A stretch of DNA of 36,698 nt from Acidobacteriota bacterium (GCA_003222975.1 QHXN01000030.1:1-36698); one strand, 5' to 3'; shown: positions 27,406-32,526, counted from the first letter of the stretch. The notes: generated from the letters alone by a model not told the origin. Program-made: numbers and translations.

Positions 27406-27450
27406 TAAAGTTAGAGGGCGGCAATTGCCGCCCTCTAACTTTATGCACCC
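27399..27450. repeat. Perfect 52-bp palindrome starting inside tRNA-Arg(TCG)
   Basis: The two 26-base halves (27399-27424, 27425-27450) are exact reverse complements with no loop. The outer seven bases on the left are the tRNA 3' end (GGGTGCA). It may act as a terminator for both the tRNA and the MOSC gene, but the inclusion of the tRNA end suggests insertion or duplication at the tRNA. Confidence 0.8.
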
Positions 27451-27476
27451 ACCGGTCGCACCGCCCGCCACGCTTC

Positions 27477-27953
27477 TCAAACAAGATGCCCGTCCAAAAG
27501 CCTCACAAGTTGTCCGACCGCGAGCCTGCCCGTCTGGATGACGCGCGCATAGACGCGCGAGTGGCCGGGGTGGTCTTCCTGCGAGATGCGTTTGAAGTCG
27601 CGACCGACGAACGAGCCGGCGATTGTTTTGCAGGGCGACGTGTAGCGCGTGACCTCGACGAGCGCTTCGTCGCCGAGCGAGAGGCGCGCGCCGGGTTCGA
27701 GCCGCTGCCAGTCGAGGCCGACGACCGTCACGTTCTCGCCGACCGAGCCGGGGAAGATGGGGTGGCCTTCATGTTGGAGTTCGAGTATGCGTTCAAGCGC
27801 GAACAGACACAGCGCGCGCTCCGGCCCGCCGTGGATGCGAAGGTCGCGCTGCCTGTCGCCTTCGAGTCCCGTCGGCGTCAGAAACGCCTCACGCACGGCG
27901 AGCTTGGGCACGCCGCCGCTTGAGCAGTTGAGCTGGAAGATTCGTCCGTCCAT
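27477..27953 (-). CDS. MOSC domain protein
   Basis: 158 residues, a stand-alone MOSC domain: GGVPKLAV, TGLEGDRQRDLRIHGGPERALCLF, GENVTVVGLDW and conserved Cys108 in TSPCKT. MOSC proteins handle sulfur or molybdenum cofactor-dependent reductions; the Cys is thought to carry sulfide or bind molybdenum. No molybdenum cofactor gene adjoins. The start at 27953 fits the family. Confidence 0.9.
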   Translation of the reverse strand: MDGRIFQLNCSSGGVPKLAVREAFLTPTGLEGDRQRDLRIHGGPERALCLFALERILELQHEGHPIFPGSVGENVTVVGLDWQRLEPGARLSLGDEALVEVTRYTSPCKTIAGSFVGRDFKRISQEDHPGHSRVYARVIQTGRLAVGQLVRLLDGHLV

Positions 27954-28185
27954 CTTTGTAGTTCAAGAGCCGTGGCGTGAAAACTTCTCGAAGCGACTCC
28001 GCGAAAGGCGTGGCCGACCGCGCCGGCTCAGTATCAACCCTTCCGCCCCTTCGGGACAACCGCCGGGGCGCGGCGACGGCAGGCACGCGCGCGCAAGCCC
28101 CGGCGCGCCGCCCGCGAGCGCCGGCAAAGAGACGGCGAAAGAGGAGGGCGAGAATCATCGTCGGGGAGGCAACTGAAAAAAGTGC
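27954..28185. other. Intergenic region without clear gene
   Basis: Open frames on both strands are highly Arg-biased and lack SD or family features. Nothing structured was recognised before the promoter at 28186. Confidence 0.4.
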
Positions 28186-28215
28186 TTGACATCATAAAGT
28201 AGTCTGTTGTATATA
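28186..28215 (+). promoter_or_regulatory. Strong sigma70-like promoter
   Basis: TTGACA (28186-28191), an 18-base spacer and TATATA (28210-28215): the best plus-strand match in the window. Transcription should begin near 28222 and end at the terminator 28535-28580. Confidence 0.7.
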
Positions 28216-28266
28216 CACTCGTCGCCCGCGCCACGGGCCGACCACTTGGGAGAAGAGAGACTTCAG

Positions 28267-28476
28267 ATGATGACGAACTTGAGCATAGCCAAACGCGCGA
28301 TGACGACCGCCGGGCCGGTCGTCTGGCAGCCGTCCGCCCGCTATCAGGGCGCGGCTGTGCGGCGCGCGCTTTGTCTGAGTTCGTCACCCTCCGGCCTCGG
28401 CGGCGGACTCCTTCAAGGACACGCTTTCAGACTCGAAGGCGTCGCGCGACAGGATCGTCGCCGGAATCAGATTTAA
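28267..28476 (+). CDS. Possible small ORF in a ~360-nt transcript upstream of the tRNA array
   Basis: A 69-codon frame from the ATG-ATG at 28267, with GGGAGAAGAG 10-20 bases upstream. The product (MMTNLSIAKRAMTTAGPVVW...) has no recognised domain, is basic at the end and low in information. The transcript has its own strong promoter and a textbook terminator, so it may equally be a non-coding RNA. It does not look like tmRNA (no tRNA-like ends) or RNase P RNA. Confidence 0.3.
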   Translation: MMTNLSIAKRAMTTAGPVVWQPSARYQGAAVRRALCLSSSPSGLGGGLLQGHAFRLEGVARQDRRRNQI

Positions 28477-28534
28477 TTCAGCGGGGGCGGCCTCCCGCTC
28501 CCAAATCTCTAAAAAATTCGTAGAGACTTGTTCG

Positions 28535-28580
28535 GAGCGGGCCTGCTTCCTGTGGGGAAGCCAGCAGGCCCGCTCTTTTT
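28535..28580 (+). terminator. Rho-independent terminator
   Basis: A 13-bp perfect stem (28535-28547 with 28563-28575), 15-base loop, then TTTTT. It ends the transcript from the 28186 promoter and isolates it from the tRNA array. Confidence 0.85.
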
Positions 28581-28784
28581 GTTGTTTGACAACCGAAGTA
28601 ACTTGAGGGGACGAAGGCAGCGGGTCTTCGCAACGCGTGCGCGCAGACGTTTTAGAGCAGTTGTGCGGCTCGTTCGATGACGCCCGACGCCACGCTCGCG
28701 TGCGACTCGGCGGCAGCGCCCTCTGCCTTCGTCAGTTTTTTTCAGTTTCCGAGTCCTTCATCCCGGCAGATCAAAAAGGTTCGC

Positions 28785-28869
28785 GCATCAGAGGCCGAAA
28801 AGGCTCGGCAGCAGCCTGTAAAGCTGCGGCTCGAACGCGAGCGTGGAGGTTCGACTCCTCCCTGATGCA
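28785..28869 (+). tRNA. tRNA-Tyr(GTA), first of the array
   Basis: GCATCAG/CTGATGC acceptor, anticodon stem GCAGC/GCTGC with loop CTGTAAA, long variable arm (GGCTCGAACGCGAGC) as usual for bacterial Tyr, T loop TTCGACT. No encoded CCA. Confidence 0.93.
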
Positions 28870-28873
28870 TCTT

Positions 28874-28948
28874 GGGGGCGTAAGCTAAACGTCAAACTGG
28901 TGGATTCCAAACTCGCCTTTCTCGGTTCAAATCCGAGCGCCCCCGCCA
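28874..28948 (+). tRNA. tRNA-Trp(CCA), tentative
   Basis: GGGGGCG/CGCCCCC acceptor, T arm TCGG-TTCAAAT-CCGA, CCA encoded. The anticodon loop read as TTCCAAA gives CCA (Trp), but the stem GTGGA/CTCGC has an A.C pair next to the loop and the D arm lacks the usual GG. A Gly(TCC) reading is less well paired. Confidence 0.65.
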
Positions 28949-28953
28949 TTCAA

Positions 28954-29041
28954 GGAAGGTTGGGCACGGGCACGCCGAGCAGTCCCGAAAACTGTCGGAG
29001 CTTGAACGCTCCTGTGGGTTCGACTCCCACACCTTCCGCCA
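28954..29041 (+). tRNA. tRNA-Ser(CGA)
   Basis: GGAAGGT/ACCTTCC acceptor, anticodon stem GCAGT/ACTGT, loop CCCGAAA (C at position 33), long variable arm, T loop TTCGACT, CCA encoded. Confidence 0.85.
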
Positions 29042-29045
29042 CAAG

Positions 29046-29118
29046 CGAAGGATGAAGGATGAAAGCGCGGCTGTCATGGCTTCTGATTTCACCTTCGCCT
29101 TCATCTTTCACCCTTTCT
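29046..29118. repeat. Short-word repeat inside the tRNA array
   Basis: GAAGGATGAAGGATGAAAG on the left, CTTCGCCTTCATCTTTCACCC on the right; an imperfect hairpin of the same word family as 6767 and 17762. Confidence 0.5.
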
Positions 29119-29120
29119 TC

Positions 29121-29205
29121 GGAGGCGTCGCACGAATGGTAGTGCAGCGGCGTGCTAAGCCGCCGGGCCTTGCGGCCCCTGTGCGTTCGACTCGCACCGC
29201 CTCCG
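29121..29205 (+). tRNA. tRNA-Ser(GCT)
   Basis: GGAGGCG/CGCCTCC acceptor, anticodon stem GCGGC/GCCGC with loop GTGCTAA, long variable arm (GGGCCTTGCGGCCC), T loop TTCGACT. No CCA. Confidence 0.9.
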
Positions 29206-29209
29206 CCTT

Positions 29210-29296
29210 GGAGTGCTGAATGCGGAATGATGAATGAAAAGATTCAAGCTGTGCTTTCCATTCATCACTCATCATTCCGCATTCAGCATTCCTCCT
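29210..29296. repeat. Short-word hairpin repeat inside the tRNA array
   Basis: GAGTGCTGAATGCGGAATGA... (29211-29240) against CATTCATCACTCATCATTCC... (29259-29294); a long imperfect stem between two tRNA genes. Confidence 0.6.
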
Positions 29297-29297
29297 T

Positions 29298-29372
29298 GAA
29301 CCCGTAGCTCAGACGGATCAGAGCGCAGGCTTGCGGAGCCTGAGGTCGCACGTTCGAGTCGTGCCGGGTTCG
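29298..29372 (+). tRNA. tRNA-Arg(GCG)
   Basis: GAACCCG/CGGGTTC acceptor, CAGGC/GCCTG anticodon stem with loop TTGCGGA, T loop TTCGAGT. GCG is an uncommon bacterial Arg anticodon; ACG (read as inosine) is usual. Confidence 0.9.
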
Positions 29373-29379
29373 TTCACAG

Positions 29380-29450
29380 TCCGGGGTCGTCTAAGGGGAG
29401 GACGCCTGTCTTTGAAACGGGCGATGAGGGTTCGAGACCTTCTCCCGGAG
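29380..29450 (+). tRNA. tRNA-Gln(TTG)
   Basis: TCCGGGG/TCCCGGA acceptor, anticodon stem CCTGT/ACGGG with loop CTTTGAA, T loop TTCGAGA. No CCA. Confidence 0.88.
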
Positions 29451-29470
29451 TCAGTCTTTGTAGAATTTGA

Positions 29471-29558
29471 GCTGGAGTGGCGTAACAGGCAAACGCGCGG
29501 CGCTGAGGTCGCCGTCGGGCGCGAAGGCCCTTTGAGGGTTCGAGTCCCTCCTCCAGCA
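29471..29558 (+). tRNA. tRNA-Leu(GAG)
   Basis: GCTGGAG/CTCCAGC acceptor, CGGCG/CGCCG stem with loop CTGAGGT, long variable arm, T loop TTCGAGT. The only array Leu tRNA with a normal class II arm. Confidence 0.9.
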
Positions 29559-29565
29559 TCCTCCG

Positions 29566-29643
29566 GCGGGAGTGGTGCAACGCGGCAGACACGCCGTCCT
29601 CAGAAGGCGGCTCATGTGAGTTCGAATCTCACCTCCCGCACCA
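29566..29643 (+). tRNA. tRNA with Leu anticodon CAG and short variable loop
   Basis: GCGGGAG/CTCCCGC acceptor, anticodon stem CCGTC/GGCGG with loop CTCAGAA, variable loop of only 5 bases (CTCAT), T arm GTGAG/CTCAC, CCA encoded. Leu tRNAs normally have a long arm. Confidence 0.85.
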
Positions 29644-29655
29644 GCTTTTGTGGCC

Positions 29656-29732
29656 GCGCGCCGCAGCCCAAACGGGCAGAGGTGGCTCTCTCAAACAGAG
29701 TCCCGGTGCGGGTTCAAATCCCGCCGCGCGCA
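29656..29732 (+). tRNA. tRNA with Leu anticodon CAA and short variable loop
   Basis: GCGCGCC against CGCGCGC (last pair C.C), D stem GCCC/GGGC, anticodon stem GCTCT/AGAGT with loop CTCAAAC, variable CCCGGT, T arm GCGGG/CCCGC. Confidence 0.82.
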
Positions 29733-29739
29733 CTTGCAG

Positions 29740-29814
29740 GCGCGTGTCGCCCAACTCGGCAGAGGCGGCGGTCTTAAATCCCGCTCGGTGAGAGTTCGAA
29801 TCTCTCCACGCGCA
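29740..29814 (+). tRNA. tRNA with Leu anticodon TAA and short variable loop
   Basis: GCGCGTG/CACGCGC acceptor, loop CTTAAAT closed by GCGGT/CCCGC with one mismatch, variable TCGGT, T arm GAGAG/CTCTC. Confidence 0.82.
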
Positions 29815-29827
29815 TCAGTTCTCACGC

Positions 29828-29915
29828 GGGGGTGTATGCAAAACGGAGAACGCGGCTTGACCTTCAATCAAGCGCCCAGGAGGCTTTGCGGGTTCGAATC
29901 CCGCCACCCCCGCCA
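29828..29915 (+). tRNA. Class II tRNA with anticodon TTC (Glu?)
   Basis: GGGGGTG/CACCCCC acceptor, CTTGA/TCAAG stem with loop CCTTCAA (position 33 C, anticodon TTC), ~15-base variable arm, T arm GCGGG/CCCGC, CCA encoded. A long variable arm is foreign to Glu tRNA; the charging amino acid is uncertain. Confidence 0.75.
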
Positions 29916-29926
29916 GAAACTTTCAC

Positions 29927-30000
29927 GTTGGTCGTAGCTCAACGGGCAGAGCGCCGCGCCGTGAACGCGGACGTTGCGGGTTCGAGTCCCGCCGACCGAC
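29927..30000 (+). tRNA. tRNA-His(GTG)
   Basis: TTGGTCG/CGACCGA acceptor with G at -1 (29927) opposite C73, the His identity pair. Anticodon stem CCGCG/CGCGG, loop CCGTGAA (C33). T loop TTCGAGT. Confidence 0.9.
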
Positions 30001-30011
30001 CTTCAACACGC

Positions 30012-30091
30012 GGGGCGTTAGCCAAGCCCGGACGAAGGCACGCGGTTCTCAGCCGCGCACGCGCGGGTTCTCGATCCCGCACGCCCTGCCA
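30012..30091 (+). tRNA. tRNA-Glu(CTC)
   Basis: GGGGCGT/ACGCCCT acceptor, CGCGG/CCGCG stem with loop TTCTCAG, CCA encoded. The T loop is 8 bases (TTCTCGAT) instead of 7, an insertion that may weaken the D-T elbow. Confidence 0.82.
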
Positions 30092-30097
30092 GACTTC

Positions 30098-30170
30098 GGA
30101 ACGGTGGCCGAGTGGATTAGGCACTGGATTGTCAATTCAGACGACGCGAGTTCAATTCTCGCCCGTTCCG
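30098..30170 (+). tRNA. tRNA-Asp(GTC)
   Basis: GGAACGG/CCGTTCC acceptor, CTGGA/TTCAG stem with loop TTGTCAA, T loop TTCAATT. No CCA. Confidence 0.9.
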
Positions 30171-30180
30171 CTTCCCTCAC

Positions 30181-30254
30181 GCGCCGCAAGCTCAACAGGC
30201 ACGAGCACCCGCCCCTTAAGCGGGGGGCAGCGGGTTCGAGTCCCGCGCGGCGCA
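30181..30254 (+). tRNA. tRNA-Lys(CTT)
   Basis: GCGCCGC/GCGGCGC acceptor, CCCGC/GCGGG stem with loop CCCTTAA (C33), T loop TTCGAGT. Confidence 0.85.
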
Positions 30255-30267
30255 TCTGTTTCTCAAG

Positions 30268-30341
30268 CGGGGTGTGGTGTAACGCGAGCATCCAAGTCCT
30301 GGGAACTTGAGGGCAGGGTTCAATTCCCTGCACCCCGACCA
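30268..30341 (+). tRNA. tRNA-Pro(TGG)
   Basis: CGGGGTG/CACCCCG acceptor, CAAGT/ACTTG stem with loop CCTGGGA (C33), T loop TTCAATT, CCA encoded. Confidence 0.88.
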
Positions 30342-30347
30342 ACACAC

Positions 30348-30422
30348 GTGGACGTAGCTTAGCCCGGACGAAAGCACCGGCCCGCCACGCCGGGGACGCG
30401 GGTTCAAATCCCGCCGTTCACT
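30348..30422 (+). tRNA. tRNA-Gly(GCC)
   Basis: GTGGACG/CGTTCAC acceptor, CCGGC/GCCGG stem with loop CCGCCAC (C33), T loop TTCAAAT. Confidence 0.87.
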
Positions 30423-30435
30423 TACACACAAACAC

Positions 30436-30510
30436 GGGCGGTTAGCTTAACGGAACAAAAGCACATCGCTTCGAACGATGGAGATGCGAGTTCGATTCCC
30501 GCACCGCCCT
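30436..30510 (+). tRNA. tRNA-Arg(TCG), second copy type
   Basis: GGGCGGT/ACCGCCC acceptor, CATCG/CGATG stem with loop CTTCGAA. The T stem GCGAG/CCCGC has an A.C mismatch. Unrelated in sequence to tRNA-Arg(TCG) at 27332. Confidence 0.88.
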
Positions 30511-30528
30511 TCCAATCTTTCATTCCCT

Positions 30529-30600
30529 GCGGGAGTGATGTAGTCGGCAACATTCGAGTCTTCCAAACTCGCTTCGAGGGTTCGATTCCCTTCTCCCGCA
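30529..30600 (+). tRNA. tRNA-Gly(TCC)
   Basis: GCGGGAG/CTCCCGC acceptor, CGAGT/ACTCG stem with loop CTTCCAA, T loop TTCGATT. Confidence 0.88.
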
Positions 30601-30602
30601 TC

Positions 30603-30671
30603 GCCCGCGCCCTCTTGCCGCAGCGCTCAAAAGATAAGACTACGGCTGAGAAGCGCACACCGGCGCGGGCA
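30603..30671 (+). other. tRNA-like element lacking a T loop
   Basis: GCCCGCG (30603-30609) and CGCGGGC (30664-30670) form a perfect 7-bp acceptor-like stem at tRNA spacing, but no GTTCGA T loop exists. Internal GCGCTCA can pair TGA..GCGC. A loop CTGAGAA could be a Leu(GAG) anticodon without a good stem. Possibly a decayed tRNA or a tRNA-like small RNA. Confidence 0.45.
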
Positions 30672-30688
30672 TCTCTCCCTACACACAC

Positions 30689-30760
30689 GCACGCGTAGCC
30701 AAGCGGCAAGGCGGCGGCCTGCAAAGCCGTCCAACGTCGGTTCGACTCCGACCGCGTGCT
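30689..30760 (+). tRNA. tRNA-Cys(GCA)
   Basis: GCACGCG/CGCGTGC acceptor, GCGGC/GCCGT stem with loop CTGCAAA, T loop TTCGACT. Confidence 0.92.
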
Positions 30761-30945
30761 TTCCGAAGGCGCACCGCCGCGCCGCCCGACTTTGCGGGCG
30801 TGTCTCGCTCCCGCGCGACTCCTCACCGCCGCCCGCAATTCCTTTTGTAATAGAAACCTTCGCGAAGGTCGCGAAGAATCATCACGAGCTATCAGGTCTT
30901 CACCTCTCTGGCGAGCGGAGAAAAACTTTGAAAGGAGGTGCCGAG

Positions 30946-31509
30946 ATGGCAAGTTTGAACGGAAGAGTTCTGCTCCTCAACTTCTCCTACGAGCCGCTCG
31001 GCACGGTGGGAGTTGCGAGGGCGATGTGCCTCGTCATCCGGGGCGTGGTCTTCGTCGAAGAGTTCGACGGCCAGCGCGTTCTGCGCTCGCCGCGCGCCGA
31101 GTTCCGCGTGCCGAGCGTCGTCCGCCTGCGCCGCTACGTCAACGTGCGGCGACGCCGCCAGACCGCAGGGATGCGCCGCTTTCGCATCTTCGTGCGCGAC
31201 CGGTTCCGCTGCCAGTACTGCGGAGGCAAGAAGGCGGCGCACGAACTGACGCTCGACCACATCACGCCCCGCTCGCGGCGGGGCGGCTCGACGCCCGAAA
31301 ACCTCGCGACGGCCTGCGTCCGGTGCAACACGCGCAAGGGCGACCGCACGCCCGAAGAGGCGCGCATGCCTTTGCTCACGCCGCAGACGGCCCTCGGCGT
31401 CGGGCTGGAGCGCGTACTGCTCTGCCACTACGCCGAGTCGCGCCCCGAATGGCGCAAGTACCTGTTCCTCGGAGACGCGGCGGAAGACGAGCGGCGAGAG
31501 CTTGCTTGA
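30946..31509 (+). CDS. HNH endonuclease within the tRNA array
   Basis: 187 residues. The ATG at 30946 has a perfect AAAGGAGGT (30931-30939). An N-terminal domain (LLLNFSYEPLGTVGVARAMCLVIRG...) is followed by a zinc HNH nuclease core: CQYCGG (Cys89, Cys92), LDHITPRSRGG-type motif with Asp104-His105, NLATACVRCNTRKGDRTPEEA (Cys124, Cys127, Asn128). This is a widespread stand-alone HNH type, often chromosomal. Base composition matches the host, so it may be an old resident. It sits between tRNA-Cys and tRNA-Phe on the same strand; HNH genes in tRNA arrays are often linked to array mobility. Confidence 0.9.
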   Translation: MASLNGRVLLLNFSYEPLGTVGVARAMCLVIRGVVFVEEFDGQRVLRSPRAEFRVPSVVRLRRYVNVRRRRQTAGMRRFRIFVRDRFRCQYCGGKKAAHELTLDHITPRSRRGGSTPENLATACVRCNTRKGDRTPEEARMPLLTPQTALGVGLERVLLCHYAESRPEWRKYLFLGDAAEDERRELA

Positions 31510-31583
31510 TTGCGGAGCGGCGGATTTCTGATTGCGGATTAGAAGACAGCTCGCTTTCATTCCGCAATCCGAAATCCGTCGCC
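31508..31583. repeat. Short-word hairpin repeat after the HNH gene
   Basis: CGGATTTCTGATTGCGGAT (31519-31539) is mirrored by TTCCGCAATCCGAAATCCG (31560-31578). Likely terminator of the first HNH gene. Confidence 0.6.
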
Positions 31584-31633
31584 CCGTAGTCTCAACGGTC
31601 GGGTAGCTGAGACAGATTAGCTTTTTGTGCTAT
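31580..31633 (+). pseudogene. 5' half of a tRNA, possibly Lys(TTT), cut before the second HNH gene
   Basis: CGCCCCG then TA, a D-arm-like hairpin GTCTC/GAGAC, and an anticodon-like hairpin TTAGC/GCTAT with loop TTTTTGT. The sequence then enters the second HNH gene with no T arm or CGGGGCG partner. Reads as a tRNA remnant disrupted by an insertion. Confidence 0.4.
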
Positions 31634-31642
31634 ATCGTCTCC

Positions 31643-32008
31643 ATGCCTATCTGTAAGAGAAAGTCCTGTATGCGCGAGGCTCGGTTGAACCCTTATCGGG
31701 GACACACACCTGAGTATTGCTCAACGCGGTGCAAAAACATTGACAAGGTGGATGAGCTTCGAACCCGAAGGAAGCTTCGTGCAATTGAGTATCTTGGTGG
31801 AAAGTGCCTGAGATGTGGGTATTCGAAATGCCCCGCCGCCTTGCAATTTCATCATTTCGGAGAAAAGTCCTTCGGGATAAATCGGGGAATAACGATGGCA
31901 TGGGAGAAGATTGTTAAGGAATTGGACAAGTGCATCTTGCTCTGTGCCAACTGTCACGCCGAAGAGCACTGGGGAGGCATAGCTGACGCGGAGCAAGCAC
32001 CGGTCTGA
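31643..32008 (+). CDS. HNH endonuclease (phage/homing type) overlapping tRNA-Phe
   Basis: 121 residues from the ATG at 31643 (a TTG at 31625 is possible; no SD). A cysteine-rich N-terminus (CKRKSC, CSTRC) probably forms a zinc ribbon, then CLRCGYSKC, ALQFHHFGEKSFGI (His70-His71) and LLCANCHAEEHW (Cys101, Cys104, His105): an HNH fold typical of phage and intron-less homing nucleases. GC is far below that of neighbours, a sign of recent transfer. The final 12 codons and stop lie inside the 5' half of tRNA-Phe, with a tRNA remnant on the other side. Confidence 0.85.
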   Translation: MPICKRKSCMREARLNPYRGHTPEYCSTRCKNIDKVDELRTRRKLRAIEYLGGKCLRCGYSKCPAALQFHHFGEKSFGINRGITMAWEKIVKELDKCILLCANCHAEEHWGGIADAEQAPV

Positions 32009-32048
32009 AGAGCCAGAGAGGTTGGTTCGACTCCAACTGCCTCCACCA
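31973..32048 (+). tRNA. tRNA-Phe(GAA)
   Basis: GGAGGCA/TGCCTCC acceptor, CCGGT/GCCAG stem (one C.A mismatch) with loop CTGAAGA, T arm GTTGG/CCAAC, CCA encoded. Its first 36 bases also encode the end of the HNH protein. Confidence 0.88.
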
Positions 32049-32094
32049 ATCAATTAAGAGACTTATGCGATTCCAACCCCGACCATCTGAACAC

Positions 32095-32172
32095 AGCCGG
32101 TTAGCTCAGTCAGGCCAGAGCGCCAGTCTTACAAACTGGATGTCGAAGGTTCAAATCCTTCACCGGCTACCA
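32095..32172 (+). tRNA. tRNA-Val(TAC)
   Basis: AGCCGGT/ACCGGCT acceptor, CCAGT/ACTGG stem with loop CTTACAA, T loop TTCAAAT, CCA encoded. Confidence 0.93.
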
Positions 32173-32180
32173 GACTTCGA

Positions 32181-32264
32181 CGGGGCGAGGCTTCATCCCG
32201 CGCGGAACGCGAACGCGCGGGACTGTGGAGCGCGAGGCCGCACTGTCTCGGCCCGCCCCGACCA
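32181..32264 (+). other. tRNA-like element with acceptor stem and CCA but no canonical T loop or D arm
   Basis: CGGGGCG (32181-32187) pairs CGCCCCG (32254-32260), followed by A and CCA. Inside: an 8-bp hairpin CCCGCGCG/CGCGCGGG (32197-32221) with loop GAACGCGAA, and a T-arm-like GGCCG/CGGCC (32236-32253) with loop CACTGTCT. No recognisable anticodon. Candidate tRNA-like small RNA. Confidence 0.5.
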
Positions 32265-32274
32265 AACCCCTAAC

Positions 32275-32347
32275 GGCGATGTAGCTCAGACGGCAGAGCG
32301 GTCGTCCCGTAAACGACAGCGCGCGAGTTCGACTCTCGCCATCGCCT
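32275..32347 (+). tRNA. tRNA-Thr(CGT)
   Basis: GGCGATG/CATCGCC acceptor, GTCGT/ACGAC stem with loop CCCGTAA (C33), T loop TTCGACT. Confidence 0.9.
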
Positions 32348-32358
32348 TCGCACAACAC

Positions 32359-32436
32359 GGGCCTGTAGCTCAGACGGATCAAGAGCGTCCGTCTTCAAAC
32401 AGATGGTCGCAGGTTCGAGTCCTGCCAGGCCCGCCA
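32359..32436 (+). tRNA. tRNA with ambiguous anticodon (TCA or CAA)
   Basis: GGGCCTG/CAGGCCC acceptor, normal D arm, T arm GCAGG/CCTGC, CCA encoded. Counting standard lengths gives loop CTTCAAA (TCA, UGA-reading) but its stem does not pair. Pairing CCGTC/GATGG gives an 8-base loop TTCAAACA (CAA possible). Confidence 0.75.
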
Positions 32437-32445
32437 ATCTTTCGC

Positions 32446-32519
32446 TGCGGGATAGCTCAGGCGGAAAGAGCAGCGGTCTCATAAACCGAAGGTCGCGGGT
32501 TCAAATCCCGCTCTCGCAA
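32446..32519 (+). tRNA. tRNA-Met(CAT)
   Basis: TGCGGGA/TCTCGCA acceptor, stem GCGGT/ACCGA (outer pair mismatched) with loop CTCATAA, T loop TTCAAAT. No initiator features (1:72 pairs, no three G-C pairs). Could be elongator Met or lysidine-type Ile. Confidence 0.85.
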
Positions 32520-32526
32520 TTGAAAA

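Noticed and set aside
27889..28158. 89-codon minus-strand frame with hydrophobic start upstream of the MOSC gene
   Set aside because: Overlaps the MOSC start, very Arg-rich after the first residues and no SD.
28222..28580. tmRNA or RNase P RNA for the isolated transcript
   Set aside because: No tRNA-like acceptor/T arm, no Ala-tag frame ending in ALAA, and no conserved RNase P core.
29331..30431. Long open frames across the tRNA array (for example 29331-29777, 29832-30362)
   Set aside because: They run through several tRNA genes in GC-rich DNA and consist of tRNA-derived words (SSNLTSRT, FESRHPR); no SD or protein features.
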